64,000 nucleotides of DNA from G965276765 sp965276765 (GCA_965276765.1 OZ255627.1:186001-250000), one strand, 5' to 3'; positions 45,069 through 54,012 are shown, numbered from the stretch's first letter. Notes: a model not told the origin generated them from the sequence alone. A program made the numbers and translations.

Positions 45069-45169
45069 GGCCTACTCCTGGCGCAGAGGGGGTCGAGACG
45101 CCGTGCGGGCGCGACGCATCCCCAAGTACTTCACAGGAGGAGCAGAACGGGCGACCACGGCAACTGGCA

Positions 45170-45198
45170 AGTCTAGGGCGTCGCGCGAGTTAGAGCAA
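45170..45198 (-). promoter_or_regulatory. Candidate promoter of rpoBC
   Basis: On the minus strand TTGCTC (45198-45193) and TAGACT (45175-45170) are spaced by 17 nt. They match the consensus at three and four of six positions. The leader would be about 95 nt. A separate promoter is needed because the tauE gene lies upstream in place of rplL. Confidence 0.5.
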
Positions 45199-45248
45199 CA
45201 GCCTTTCGGCCCTCCGAAGTGGAAGGTTAAGCCAAGACCTCGAATTGG

Positions 45249-46337
45249 TCAAGGACTTCTGAGCGCGGAGGGCGCTGGTTGGGCGCCAGATCCGGCGGCG
45301 CGCAGGCGTCGGCGGGCTCCGAGAACGTACCCAGGGCAGGCCAAGAGGCCGATGCCGAAGGGGGCGCCGATCCCGAGGACGGCCACCCAGCGGGTCCGAT
45401 CGAGACCGGAGGCCTCCCACACCTCGGGGGCCACGAGCGAGGCGTCGGCGGCGGCCCAGAGGGGCAGGCCGACGGTGAGACCCACCCCGATGGCGAGGGC
45501 AAGGCCGGTCGTGTTGTCGTTGAAGAGCAGGGCGAGCGCCGACGACCCGAGGATGGCGACGAGGATCGGTCGGATGATCCCGTCGGGGGCCCGCGACGAG
45601 ATCCTCGCCCCCACATACACCCCGGGGATGCTCCCGAGCGTCAGGGAGGTCGCGATGGTGAAGTCGACGTGGCCGAAGATGATCTGGCCGATGGTCGCCG
45701 ACGCCACGAGGGGCACCGCCTGGATCAGGTCGGTGCCGACGAAGCGCTTCGCCGTGAGGCCCGGGTAGAGCAGCATGAGCAGGACGATCATCACCGACCC
45801 CGACCCGACCGACGTCATTCCGACGATGAACCCCCCGACCACGCCGACGAGCACGGTGGGCGCCGTCCGCACCTTGGCGAGGGGCTCGGGCACAGGCTCC
45901 CTCGAAGCGGACCTGCGGCTGACGAGGGCCTTGGCCAGCAGGCTGAGGCACGCCACGAGCAGGGCCCACCCGAGGATCCGCTTGATGTCGGCCTGGACCT
46001 GGGTGCTGTTGCCGAGGCTGTTGAGGACCACGGCGCCGGCGAAGGCGGCCGGCACGGACCCGATCACGAGCCGCTTGACCAGCGGCCAGCTGACCGTACC
46101 CCTCCGTCCGTGCACGAACCCGCCGACCGGCTTGTTGAACAGCGAGCTGACGAGATCGCTGGCGATGGCGATCTTGGGGTCGACCTTGAGCAGCAGGACG
46201 AGGATCGGCGTGAGCAGGGCGGCGCCGCCCATGCCGGTCACGCCGACGGCCAAGCCGCTCAAGACGCCCGCCCCCGCGAGGAGCCACGCGGACGGATGCG
46301 CGTTGCCGGTAGCCGCGAGCATCGCGGGAGCGATCAC
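45249..46337 (-). CDS. TauE/SafE-family sulfite exporter
   Basis: 362-aa membrane protein with about eight hydrophobic segments. It has two related halves, each opening with a Gly-rich TM: LSGLAVGVTGMGGAALLTPIL and GGFIVGMTSVGSGSVMIVLL, the TauE/SafE pattern. It probably moves sulfite, sulfate or an organosulfonate. It overlaps the cysNC stop by 4 nt, so it is the last gene of the cysQ-cysD-cysNC-tauE operon. Confidence 0.85.
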   Translation of the reverse strand: MIAPAMLAATGNAHPSAWLLAGAGVLSGLAVGVTGMGGAALLTPILVLLLKVDPKIAIASDLVSSLFNKPVGGFVHGRRGTVSWPLVKRLVIGSVPAAFAGAVVLNSLGNSTQVQADIKRILGWALLVACLSLLAKALVSRRSASREPVPEPLAKVRTAPTVLVGVVGGFIVGMTSVGSGSVMIVLLMLLYPGLTAKRFVGTDLIQAVPLVASATIGQIIFGHVDFTIATSLTLGSIPGVYVGARISSRAPDGIIRPILVAILGSSALALLFNDNTTGLALAIGVGLTVGLPLWAAADASLVAPEVWEASGLDRTRWVAVLGIGAPFGIGLLACPGYVLGARRRLRAAGSGAQPAPSALRSP

Positions 46338-48244
46338 CGTCCCGGGAGTATCCCTGCGTCGATGAGCTTGGCCATGATGACGCCGACGGCGTCAGGAGCG
46401 GCTATGGCCGCCGTGTCGACCACGACCTCGGGCGACTCGGGCACCTCGTAGGGCGAGTCGATACCGGTAAAGTCGGGCAGGTCGCCCGCCCGCGCCCTGC
46501 GGTACAGGCCCTTGGGGTCGCGCGCCTCGGCCACCTCGAGGGGCGTGTCCACGTAGACCTCGAAGAACGAGCCGGCGTCGACGCGACTGCGGGCCAGGCG
46601 CCGTTCGGCGCGGAACGGCGAGATGAACGCCACGATCACCACGAGCCCAGCGTTGAGCATGAGGCGGGCCACCTCCGCCACCCGGCGGATGTTCTCGGCC
46701 CGGTCAGCGACGCTGAAGCCAAGGTCCCGGTTGAGCCCGTGGCGGAGGTTGTCGCCGTCGAGGATGAACGAGTGGACTCCGTCGGCGTGGAGACGCTTCT
46801 CGAGCAGGTTGGCGATGGTTGATTTGCCGGAGCCGGAAAGGCCGGTGAGCCAGATGACGGCCGGCTTGTGGCCTTTGAGGGCGGCATGGGCCTGCTTGGT
46901 GACCTCGATCGACTGCCAGTGGACGTTGGTGGCCTTCCGCACGGCCGAGTCGATCATGCCGGCGGCCACGGTGGCATTGGTGATGCGGTCGATGACGATG
47001 AAGCCGCCCGTATCACGGTTGTCGGCGTAGGTGTCGAACGGGATCGGCACGCCCAGACAGACCTCACAGACCCCGATCTCGTTGAGCTGCAGCGACGTGG
47101 CCGCCTCGTGAGCCAAGGTGTTCACGTCGACGGTGTACTCGGGCGCCGAGATCGTGCCCGTCACCGACCGGCTGCCGCACTTGAGCACGTAGGGGCCGCC
47201 GGCAACCAGCGGCTCCTCGGCCATCCAGACGATGTGGGCCCTGAACTGGTCGGCCACCTGGGGCGGGTCGTTGGCGGCACCGAGCACGTCACCCCTGCTC
47301 ACGTCCACTTCGTCGGCGAGGGTGAGGGTGACGGACTGGTCTTTTGTCGCCTCGGTCAGGTCACCGTCGAACGTGACGATGCGATCGACCACGCTCGTGC
47401 GTCCCGACGGCGCTACCCGCACGGCGTCACCTGGGCGCACGGTGCCCCCGACGACCGTTCCCGAGAAACCACGGAAGTCGAGATCGGGCCGGTTGACCCA
47501 CTGCACGGGCATGCGAAAGGGCTGGTCCTCGCGAGCGGCATCCACCGGCACTGTCTCGAGGTACTCCATCAGTGAGGGACCGCTGTACCAGGGTGTCTGG
47601 TCGCTCGACTCGGTGAGGTTGTCGCCCCGGAGAGCCGAGATCGGGATGCAGACGATGTCGGTCAACCCGATCTGCGCCGCGAAGTCGCGGTAGTCGGCCT
47701 CGATGCGATCGAACGTCTCCTTCGAGTAGCCGACCAGGTCGAGCTTGTTGACAGCGAGGACCACCCGGCCGATTCCGAGCAGCGAGACGAGAAAGCTGTG
47801 CCGGCGGGTCTGGGTGAGGATCCCCTTGCGAGCATCGGCGAGGATGACCGCCAGGTCTGCCGTCGATGCACCCGTGACCATGTTGCGCGTGTACTGCTCG
47901 TGGCCCGGGGTGTCGGCGACGATGAACTTGCGCCTCTCGGTCGAGAAGAACCGGTAGGCCACGTCGATGGTGATGCCCTGCTCGCGCTCCGCCGCCAGAC
48001 CGTCGACGAGCAGAGCGAAGTCGAGCTCACCGCCTTGGGTACCGACCTTCTTCGAATCGATCTCGAGGGCGTTGAGGTGGTCCTCGAAGACCAGCTTTGA
48101 CTCGTAGAGCATGCGCCCGATGAGGGTGCTCTTGCCGTCGTCGACGCTGCCACAGGTGATGAACCTCAGCAGATCTTTGTGCTCGTGGTCGGCGAGGTAG
48201 GCGTCGATGTCGCTGGCGATGAGGGTGGATCGGTGCGCAGACAT
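46334..48244 (-). CDS. cysNC: Bifunctional sulfate adenylyltransferase GTPase subunit/APS kinase (CysNC)
   Basis: 636 aa. The N-terminal EF-Tu-like part (1 to about 440) shows TCGSVDDGKSTLIGRMLYESK, DTPGHEQYTRNMVTGAS and NKLDLVGYS. The C-terminal APS kinase part has a second P-loop, WLTGLSGSGKSTIANLLEKRL, at about residue 470, then LDGDNLRHGLNRDLGFS. With CysD it makes APS, then phosphorylates it to PAPS. It follows cysD with no gap. Confidence 0.96.
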   Translation of the reverse strand: MSAHRSTLIASDIDAYLADHEHKDLLRFITCGSVDDGKSTLIGRMLYESKLVFEDHLNALEIDSKKVGTQGGELDFALLVDGLAAEREQGITIDVAYRFFSTERRKFIVADTPGHEQYTRNMVTGASTADLAVILADARKGILTQTRRHSFLVSLLGIGRVVLAVNKLDLVGYSKETFDRIEADYRDFAAQIGLTDIVCIPISALRGDNLTESSDQTPWYSGPSLMEYLETVPVDAAREDQPFRMPVQWVNRPDLDFRGFSGTVVGGTVRPGDAVRVAPSGRTSVVDRIVTFDGDLTEATKDQSVTLTLADEVDVSRGDVLGAANDPPQVADQFRAHIVWMAEEPLVAGGPYVLKCGSRSVTGTISAPEYTVDVNTLAHEAATSLQLNEIGVCEVCLGVPIPFDTYADNRDTGGFIVIDRITNATVAAGMIDSAVRKATNVHWQSIEVTKQAHAALKGHKPAVIWLTGLSGSGKSTIANLLEKRLHADGVHSFILDGDNLRHGLNRDLGFSVADRAENIRRVAEVARLMLNAGLVVIVAFISPFRAERRLARSRVDAGSFFEVYVDTPLEVAEARDPKGLYRRARAGDLPDFTGIDSPYEVPESPEVVVDTAAIAAPDAVGVIMAKLIDAGILPGR

Positions 48245-49150
48245 TCAGAAATAGCCCTCCTGCTTCTTCTTCTCCATCGACCCCGAGCTGTCATGGTCGA
48301 TGACCCGTCCCTGACGCTCGGACGTGGTCGTGAGGAGCATCTCTTGGATGATGTCGGTGAGCGTGGTGGCCGTGGACTCCACGGCACCGGTGAGCGGATA
48401 GCACCCGAGGGTGCGGAACCGCACGCTGCGCAACTCGGGGGTCTCACCCGCTTCGAGCGGCATCCGGTCGTCGTCGACCATGATCAGCGCACCGCTCCGC
48501 TCGACGACAGGACGGGGTGCAGCGAAATACAATGGAACGATCTCGACGCCCTCGAGATGGATGTACTGCCATATGTCGAGCTCGGTCCAGTTGGACAGCG
48601 GGAAGACCCGGACCGTCTCGCCCGGGCGCGTCTTGGCGTTGTAGACCCGCCACAGCTCCGGCCGCTGGGCCTTGGGATCCCAGCGGTGCTGGGCGCTGCG
48701 GATGGAGAAGACCCGCTCCTTGGCCCTCGCCTTCTCCTCGTCACGGCGAGCGCCGCCGAAGGCCAGGTCGAAGCGGTGACCGTCGATCGCCTGCTTGAGA
48801 CCCTCGGTCTTCCACAGGTCGGTGTGGAGGGCCGAGCCGTGGTCGAAGGGGTTGATCCCCTTCTCGACGCAGTAGGGGTTGCGGTGGACGATCAACTCCA
48901 TGCCCGACTTGGCCGCCACCTGGTCGCGAGCCTCGTACATGGCCCGGAACTTCCACGTGGTGTCGACGTGCAACAGAGGAAAGGGGGGAACCGATGGGTA
49001 GAACGCCTTCAGGGCCAGGTGCAACATGACCGAGCTGTCCTTGCCGATCGAGTAGAGCATGACCGGTCGCTCGCTCTCGGCGGCGGCTTCGCGCATGATC
49101 TGGATGCTCTCGGCTTCGAGGCGCTGCAGGTGGGTCAGTACCGGGTTCAT
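48245..49150 (-). CDS. cysD: Sulfate adenylyltransferase subunit 2
   Basis: 301 aa from the ATG at 49150, which overlaps the cysQ stop by 4 nt. The PP-loop is LYSIGKDSSVMLHLALKAFYP. Also present are LLHVDTTWKFRAMYEARD, LAFGGARRDEEKARAKERVFS and LSNWTELDIWQYI, all CysD signatures. It joins ATP and sulfate to form APS, driven by CysN GTPase activity. The product ends QEGYF, next to the cysNC start. Confidence 0.96.
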   Translation of the reverse strand: MNPVLTHLQRLEAESIQIMREAAAESERPVMLYSIGKDSSVMLHLALKAFYPSVPPFPLLHVDTTWKFRAMYEARDQVAAKSGMELIVHRNPYCVEKGINPFDHGSALHTDLWKTEGLKQAIDGHRFDLAFGGARRDEEKARAKERVFSIRSAQHRWDPKAQRPELWRVYNAKTRPGETVRVFPLSNWTELDIWQYIHLEGVEIVPLYFAAPRPVVERSGALIMVDDDRMPLEAGETPELRSVRFRTLGCYPLTGAVESTATTLTDIIQEMLLTTTSERQGRVIDHDSSGSMEKKKQEGYF

Positions 49151-49929
49151 ATGGCTCCAACGGTTCTGAGGCCGGCGAGCAGCGGCTCGGCCAGCTCGGG
49201 AAGGCAGATCAGCAGATCTGGCAGGTAGGGAGGGGATTGGTTGTAGACGAGCGGGGATCCGTCGAGGCGTGAGGCGTGCAGGCCGGCGGCGCGGACCACG
49301 CCGACGGGAGCGGCCGAGTCCCACTCGTACTGGCCGCCTGAGTGGAGGTAGGCGTCGGCCTCGCCCCGAACGACGGCCATGGCCTTGGCTCCGGCCGATC
49401 CCATGGGCCTGGCGTCGATGTCGATGGTCTTGGCGAGCGGCTCGAGCCAGGCCGGAGGTCGGCTCTCGCTGACCACGGCCCTGATGGGCCCTGGGGGCGC
49501 CGAGCGATCCCCTCGGGGACCGGCGTCTGCGTCACGTTCGGTGCCGGTCAGCACCTCGCCGATGGCGGGAAGGGCCACGGCGGCCGCCGTGATTCCCGAC
49601 TCGTGATCCCAGAGGGCCACGTGGACGGCCCAGTCGTCGCGGCCGACCATGCTGTACTCGCGGGTGCCGTCGAGCGGATCGATGATCCAGACCCGAGCGG
49701 CACCGAGACGGGCGAGGTCGTCGGTGGCCTCCTCGGAAAGCACGGCGTCTCCTGGCCTCACCGCGGCCAGACCGTCGATCAGCAGCCTGTTGGCCTTGGC
49801 GTCACCTATGTCGCCGATCTCACGCGGCGCCAGGCCCCGTTCGAACGACTCGCGGCGCAGGGTGACGAGCAGCTCGCCGGCCCGCACGGCCAGGTCCGTC
49901 GCCACATCGAGGTCACCAGGGTCGGTCAT
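49147..49929 (-). CDS. cysQ: 3'(2'),5'-bisphosphate nucleotidase CysQ
   Basis: 260 aa from the ATG at 49929; a start at 49962 is possible. It is an inositol monophosphatase-fold, Mg-dependent phosphatase: EEATDDL, WIIDPLDGTREYSMVGRDDW and YEWDSAAPVGVVRAAG. It should hydrolyse PAP, the by-product of PAPS use, or PAPS itself. First gene of the sulfate assimilation operon. Confidence 0.92.
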   Translation of the reverse strand: MTDPGDLDVATDLAVRAGELLVTLRRESFERGLAPREIGDIGDAKANRLLIDGLAAVRPGDAVLSEEATDDLARLGAARVWIIDPLDGTREYSMVGRDDWAVHVALWDHESGITAAAVALPAIGEVLTGTERDADAGPRGDRSAPPGPIRAVVSESRPPAWLEPLAKTIDIDARPMGSAGAKAMAVVRGEADAYLHSGGQYEWDSAAPVGVVRAAGLHASRLDGSPLVYNQSPPYLPDLLICLPELAEPLLAGLRTVGAI

Positions 49930-50096
49930 CGCTCCAGCTTTCCGCCACCTCCGGCGGGACACGTCGGTCGGGCAGTCTGCGTCACTCGGGGATCGGTCAT
50001 TGGGGCCGACATCGACGTCGAACGGGGGGAAGCGCCGATGAAGCCAACTCCGATGATCTTAGTGAGGATTCCGAGCCGACCGACACACGGCCGGAT

Positions 50097-50127
50097 CCCG
50101 ACCGCAGCGGTGCGCGCTGCGGTCGGG
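50097..50127. terminator. Perfect 13-bp GC hairpin downstream of rplL
   Basis: CCCGACCGCAGCG (50097-50109) pairs exactly with CGCTGCGGTCGGG (50115-50127) around a 5-nt loop. It lies 13 nt after the rplL stop codon. It is the strongest small hairpin in the window and marks the junction between rplJL and the cys operon. It has no U-tract. Confidence 0.6.
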
Positions 50128-50140
50128 TCAACGGCCTTGA

Positions 50141-50521
50141 CTACTTGACCTCGACCGAGGCGCCGGCCGCCTCGAGCTGGGCCTTGGCCTTGTCGGCGTC
50201 TTCCTTGGTCGCCTTCTCGACGACCGGCTTGGGGGCGCCGTCGACCAGGTCCTTGGCCTCCTTGAGGCCGAGGCTGGTGAGCGAGCGCACCTCCTTGATC
50301 ACCTGGATCTTCTTGTCACCGGCGGCGGTGAGGATGACGTCGAACTCGTCCTGCTCCTCGGCTACGGGGGCATCGGCCGCCCCGCCGACCGCCGGTGCAG
50401 CAACGACAGCCGGGGCGGCGGCGCTGACGCCGAAGCGCTCCTCGAAGTCCTTCAGCAGCTCGGAGAGCTCGAGGACGGTGAGGCCGGCGATGCTGTCGAG
50501 GATCTCTTCCTTGGTGGCCAT
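50141..50521 (-). CDS. rplL: 50S ribosomal protein L7/L12
   Basis: 126-aa stalk protein that recruits translation GTPases. It has the N-terminal dimerisation helix (ILDSIAGLTVLELSELLKDFE), an Ala/Val-rich hinge and the C-terminal domain EEQDEFDVILTAAGDKKIQVI with SLGLKEAKDLVDGAPK. It is preceded by rplJ with an 80-nt spacer. Confidence 0.98.
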   Translation of the reverse strand: MATKEEILDSIAGLTVLELSELLKDFEERFGVSAAAPAVVAAPAVGGAADAPVAEEQDEFDVILTAAGDKKIQVIKEVRSLTSLGLKEAKDLVDGAPKPVVEKATKEDADKAKAQLEAAGASVEVK

Positions 50522-50601
50522 GGTGGATCTACTCCTTCTCTTTCAGACACGTGGTGCAGCGGGATGGTTGGGGGAATGACGAGGCGAGGGGCCCGTACGG
50601 T

Positions 50602-51339
50602 TCAGCCGGCGCCTTCGGCCGTGGGGTCCTCGGCGGGGGCTCCGGTGGGTGCATCGTCCGCAGCGGTCGCCTCGGCCGGCGCGGGCTCGGCGGGCGCGGC
50701 CTCGTCTGCGGCGGCCTCGGCGGGCGTTGTCTCGGTGGACGCAACGTCAGCAGGCACAGCGTCAGCAGGCACAGCCTCGGCCGGCGCGCTCTCGGCGGGC
50801 TGGTCGGCCGCTGCGCCGTCGGCACGCTGGTCGCGGAGCGCAGCGAGGCCGTAGGCGAGGTTGCGGGGTAGCGCTTCGAGCAGCCCGGCGAGCTGTTGGA
50901 GCGGGGCGGCCAACGCCCCGGCGAACTGGGCGAGAAGGACGTCACGCGACGGAAGCTCCGCCAGTGCCGTCGTGTCGGCTGGGGTGAGGATCTTGTCGCC
51001 GAGCACGCCTCCCTTGACGACGAGGTTGGCGTTGGTCCTGGCGAAGTCTCTGAGGCTCTTGGCGACAGCGGCGGCATCGCCGTGCACGAAAGCCACGCCG
51101 GTCGGCCCGGTGAGAAGACCGTCGAGACCATCGATGCCGACCTCTCTCGTGGCCAGTCGGACGAGGGTGTTTTTGTAGACCTTGTAGTCGCCGCCGTTGG
51201 CGCGCAGGCTGCGGCGCAGCTCGGCCAGCTCTTTGACTTTCAGACCGCGGTACTCGGTCAGGATGGCGGCGTCGGACTCGTCGAAGCGGTTGCGCACTTC
51301 TTTGACGACGGCGACTTTCTCCGCTCTCGGATTGTCCAT
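50602..51339 (-). CDS. rplJ: 50S ribosomal protein L10 with Ala/Glu-rich C-terminal extension
   Basis: Base of the L7/L12 stalk. The L10 core (about 1-170) reads AEKVAVVKEVRNRFDESDAAI, YRGLKVKELAELRRSLRANGG and VYKNTLVRLA. About 70 residues follow, nearly all Ala, Glu, Pro, Asp and Thr. The total of 245 aa compares with about 165-180 in most bacteria. The ATG has a strong GAGGAGGT site. A 210-nt structured leader precedes it. Confidence 0.95.
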   Translation of the reverse strand: MDNPRAEKVAVVKEVRNRFDESDAAILTEYRGLKVKELAELRRSLRANGGDYKVYKNTLVRLATREVGIDGLDGLLTGPTGVAFVHGDAAAVAKSLRDFARTNANLVVKGGVLGDKILTPADTTALAELPSRDVLLAQFAGALAAPLQQLAGLLEALPRNLAYGLAALRDQRADGAAADQPAESAPAEAVPADAVPADVASTETTPAEAAADEAAPAEPAPAEATAADDAPTGAPAEDPTAEGAG

Positions 51340-51414
51340 CGGTCACCTCCTCGGTGGCTCGGTCACGCCGACGCGCGAGCGCACCTTCAGGGAGGAGCTC
51401 TCGCCTCGTCGGGC

Positions 51415-51448
51415 CGGACTTGTGGTCCGTTTGAGCGCCTCGCGGCGC
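51415..51448 (-). promoter_or_regulatory. Hairpin pair in the rplJ leader (possible L10-binding autoregulatory site)
   Basis: Two small stems lie in tandem on the minus strand: GCGCC-GCGA-GGCGC (51448-51435) and CGGAC-CACAA-GTCCG (51429-51415). A TAGTTT box at 51474-51469 could start a leader of about 120 nt. In other bacteria the L10-L12 complex binds its own leader. The structure here fits that idea, but I cannot confirm the motif. Confidence 0.35.
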
Positions 51449-51549
51449 ACCTGATGTCTACGGCTCGAAAACTATCTACAGCTGTTTGTACCTACAGAGT
51501 AGCGGGAGCCGACCGGAAGGAACCAGCCGGCGCCCGCAGACCGCTCTGC

Positions 51550-51900
51550 TCAGTTCGCGGCCTCGAAGGCGGCTCTGACATCGGCGGGGATCCGTCCTCT
51601 GTCGCTCACCTCGTAGCCGTTGTCTCGCGCCCAGGTCCTGATGTTGCCGGGCGTGCCGGCCACGGCCGACTGGCGGCTGCGCCCGGTGGAGCTCGAGCGA
51701 CCCCGGCGGCGGCGCGGGCCATCGGCGAGTCGGGCCGCGGCGATGTAGGACTGCATCATGTCGTTGAATTCTTCGAGGTGGCGCTCACAGAGCTCGAAGG
51801 CATAGGAAGAACCGTCGAATCCGAACGTCACCGTCTCCGCCGCTGCGACCTCCTCTTCGTCGAGGTCGCAGGTCAACACCACCTGTACTTTTTGGGCCAT
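51550..51900 (-). CDS. lsr2: Lsr2-type nucleoid-associated protein
   Basis: 116 aa. The N-terminal dimerisation domain reads AQKVQVVLTCDLDEEEVAAA and ETVTFGFDGSSYAFELCERH. A basic linker follows, then the C-terminal AT-rich DNA-binding domain GTPGNIRTWARDNGYEVSDRG with the RGR hook. Lsr2 is the actinobacterial analogue of H-NS and silences AT-rich, often foreign, DNA. It lies unusually between rplA and rplJ, with its own promoter. Confidence 0.93.
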   Translation of the reverse strand: MAQKVQVVLTCDLDEEEVAAAETVTFGFDGSSYAFELCERHLEEFNDMMQSYIAAARLADGPRRRRGRSSSTGRSRQSAVAGTPGNIRTWARDNGYEVSDRGRIPADVRAAFEAAN

Positions 51901-51966
51901 GGATGAAGCGCCAACCTTTCCTGAGCAGAACCGCGAATGACAAAGCTAACCGCGCCGAAACATTAG

Positions 51967-51994
51967 CCTATATTCGCGAGCCACGGCTCAGCAA
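51967..51994 (-). promoter_or_regulatory. Candidate promoter of lsr2
   Basis: On the minus strand TTGCTG (51994-51989) and TATAGG (51972-51967) are 16 nt apart. The surrounding 100 bp is among the most AT-rich of the window, so Lsr2 may bind its own promoter. The leader would be about 60 nt. Confidence 0.45.
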
Positions 51995-52043
51995 GAAAAA
52001 CACGACACAAAGCGACCGGACTGACGGGCGGTCGAAAAGGGGA

Positions 52044-52772
52044 TCAGACCGTTGCCTGTACCTCTTCCTCGTCGCTGCGCAACGCCGTCACGTCGACATC
52101 GACTCCGGGTCCCATAGTGGACGAAATCGAGATGCTCCGGATATAACGGCCCTTTGCCGCAGCCGGCTTCACCCGGTTGACCTCGTCGATGACAGCCCGA
52201 AAATTGGTGGCAAGGGCTTGGCGGGTGAAGCTGGTCTTTCCTATCGGAACCTGGACGACACCCCTTGAACGCGTGTCGGCTCGATACTCGACCCGGCCGC
52301 CCTTGAACTCCGTAACGGCGCGGCCCACATCGGTCGTCACCGTCCCGGTCTTTGGGTTGGGCATGAGCCCACGGGGACCGAGCTTGCGGCCGAGTCGGCC
52401 GACTTGACCCATGAGATCGGGGGTCGCAATAGCGACGTCGAAATCCATCATCCCCCCGTCGACCTGGGCCACGAGATCGTCAGAGCCCACGACGTCGGCA
52501 CCGGCGGCGCGAGCCGCTTCGGCCGCCGGGCCGGCCGCGAATACCGCCACGCGGACGGTCTTTCCTGTCCCCGCCGGCAATGCCACAGTGCCCCGGATCA
52601 CCTGATCGGCCTTGCGTGGGTCGACGCCGAGGCGCACCGCCATTTCAACCGTCTCGTCGAAGCGGGCGTGGGCCAGGCTCACGACCAGTTCGATCGCCTC
52701 ACCCGGCGCGTAGGACCGCTCTGAATCGAGCCGCTTGGCCGCGTCGACGTATCTCTTACCTCTTACCGGCAT
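52044..52772 (-). CDS. rplA: 50S ribosomal protein L1
   Basis: 242-aa protein of the L1 stalk and usual translational repressor of rplK-rplA. It begins RGKRYVDAAKRLDSERSYAPG and shows GKTVRVAVFAAG, MGQVGRLGRKLGPRGLMPNPK and GTVTTDVGRAV. It follows rplK after 78 nt. Confidence 0.98.
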   Translation of the reverse strand: MPVRGKRYVDAAKRLDSERSYAPGEAIELVVSLAHARFDETVEMAVRLGVDPRKADQVIRGTVALPAGTGKTVRVAVFAAGPAAEAARAAGADVVGSDDLVAQVDGGMMDFDVAIATPDLMGQVGRLGRKLGPRGLMPNPKTGTVTTDVGRAVTEFKGGRVEYRADTRSRGVVQVPIGKTSFTRQALATNFRAVIDEVNRVKPAAAKGRYIRSISISSTMGPGVDVDVTALRSDEEEVQATV

Positions 52773-52850
52773 GACTGCCTCCCTCTTGGGTTCGGACGGG
52801 GGGGATGAGGTCGTTACCCCACCTCGTCGGTGAATCGGATGTGGCCGTTC

Positions 52851-53276
52851 TCAGCCGACCTTGATGCCCATCGAACGGGCCGTTCCTGCGACCTGGGCCT
52901 TGGCTGCGTCCAGGTCATTGGCATTGAGGTCCGGCATCTTGATCTGGGCGATCTCGGCGACCTGGTCGTCAGTCACGGTGCCGACGACCTCTTTGCCTGC
53001 GGTTGCCGCTCCCTTGTCGAGTCCGGCCGCCTGGCGCAGCAGCACAGGCGTCGGAGGCGTCTTGAGGATGAACGAGAACGTCCTGTCCTCGTAGATCGTG
53101 ATCTCGACGGGGATCACCTGACCGACACGGTCCTCGGTCTGGGCGTTGTACTGCTTGACGAACTCCATGGTCTGCACGCCATGAGGACCGAGGGCGGTGC
53201 CGACGGGAGGCGCAGGAGTCGCCTTGCCGGCCGGCAGTTGGATCTTCACGATGGCGACAACGCGTCGCTTGGCCAT
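52851..53276 (-). CDS. rplK: 50S ribosomal protein L11
   Basis: 141-aa protein of the GTPase-associated centre, needed for the stringent response and the thiostrepton target. It shows VAIVKIQLPAGKATPAPPVGT, ALGPHGVQTMEFVKQYNAQTE and the C-terminal rRNA-binding segment LDAAKAQVAGTARSMGI. It follows nusG with 16 nt. Confidence 0.98.
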   Translation of the reverse strand: MAKRRVVAIVKIQLPAGKATPAPPVGTALGPHGVQTMEFVKQYNAQTEDRVGQVIPVEITIYEDRTFSFILKTPPTPVLLRQAAGLDKGAATAGKEVVGTVTDDQVAEIAQIKMPDLNANDLDAAKAQVAGTARSMGIKVG

Positions 53277-53292
53277 AGCGGGACGACTCCTC

Positions 53293-54012
53293 TTACAGCT
53301 TCGCCACTTGGGCGAACTCGAGTTCGACGGGTGTTTCCCGTCCGAAGATGTTCACAAGAACCTTCAACTTCAGTTGGTCCTCGTTGATCTCGGCAATGGT
53401 GCCACTGAAGTCGGCGAACGGGCCTTCCTTGACCCGGACGGACTCGCCGACCTCGTATTCGAGACGAGGCCTGGTCTTCTTGCCGGGCCCAGCGTCTTGG
53501 CCCTCGGCCTTGACCTGGAGAATGTTCTCGACCTCACGGCGCGAGAGCGGGGTGGGTCGCGCCCCGAGCCCGACGAATCCGGTCACACCAGGCGTGTTCC
53601 TCACCACATACCACGAATCATCGTCAAGGTCGACGCGAACGAGCAGGTAACCGGGAAAGACCTTCTTCGAAAGGACCTGCTTCTTGCCGTTCTTGAACTC
53701 GATCACGTCTTCCATGGGGATGACGCACTCGAAGATCCGCTCCTCCATGTTCATGGAGGCGATGCGGCTCTCGAGGTTGGACTTGACCTTGTTCTCGTAT
53801 CCGGCGTAGCTGTGCAGGACATACCACTTGCCGGCGCGGTCAAACGGGCTCTCGAGCGGTACGGGGGTCGGCTCGTCGTCGGCGGCCAGGTCTTCGACGG
53901 CGACCGGATCGATGGCGGTGCCCGATTCGGTCGTGTCGGCCGCATCATCGGATGACTCTGCGCTCGGCGCTTCATCCTCCGTCTCGGGGATTGTGGTTTC
54001 GTCGCTGCTCAC
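53293..54012 (-). CDS. nusG: Transcription termination/antitermination factor NusG
   Basis: 239 aa from a GTG at 54012 preceded by GAGGAGG with 5-nt spacing. An acidic N-terminal extension of about 60 residues comes before the NGN domain: KWYVLHSYAGYENKVKSNLES and KVFPGYLLVRVDLDDDSWYVV. The KOW domain reads VKEGPFADFSGTIAEINEDQ. NusG binds RNA polymerase and couples it to S10 and Rho. It is next to secE, as usual. Confidence 0.96.
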   Translation of the reverse strand: MSSDETTIPETEDEAPSAESSDDAADTTESGTAIDPVAVEDLAADDEPTPVPLESPFDRAGKWYVLHSYAGYENKVKSNLESRIASMNMEERIFECVIPMEDVIEFKNGKKQVLSKKVFPGYLLVRVDLDDDSWYVVRNTPGVTGFVGLGARPTPLSRREVENILQVKAEGQDAGPGKKTRPRLEYEVGESVRVKEGPFADFSGTIAEINEDQLKLKVLVNIFGRETPVELEFAQVAKL

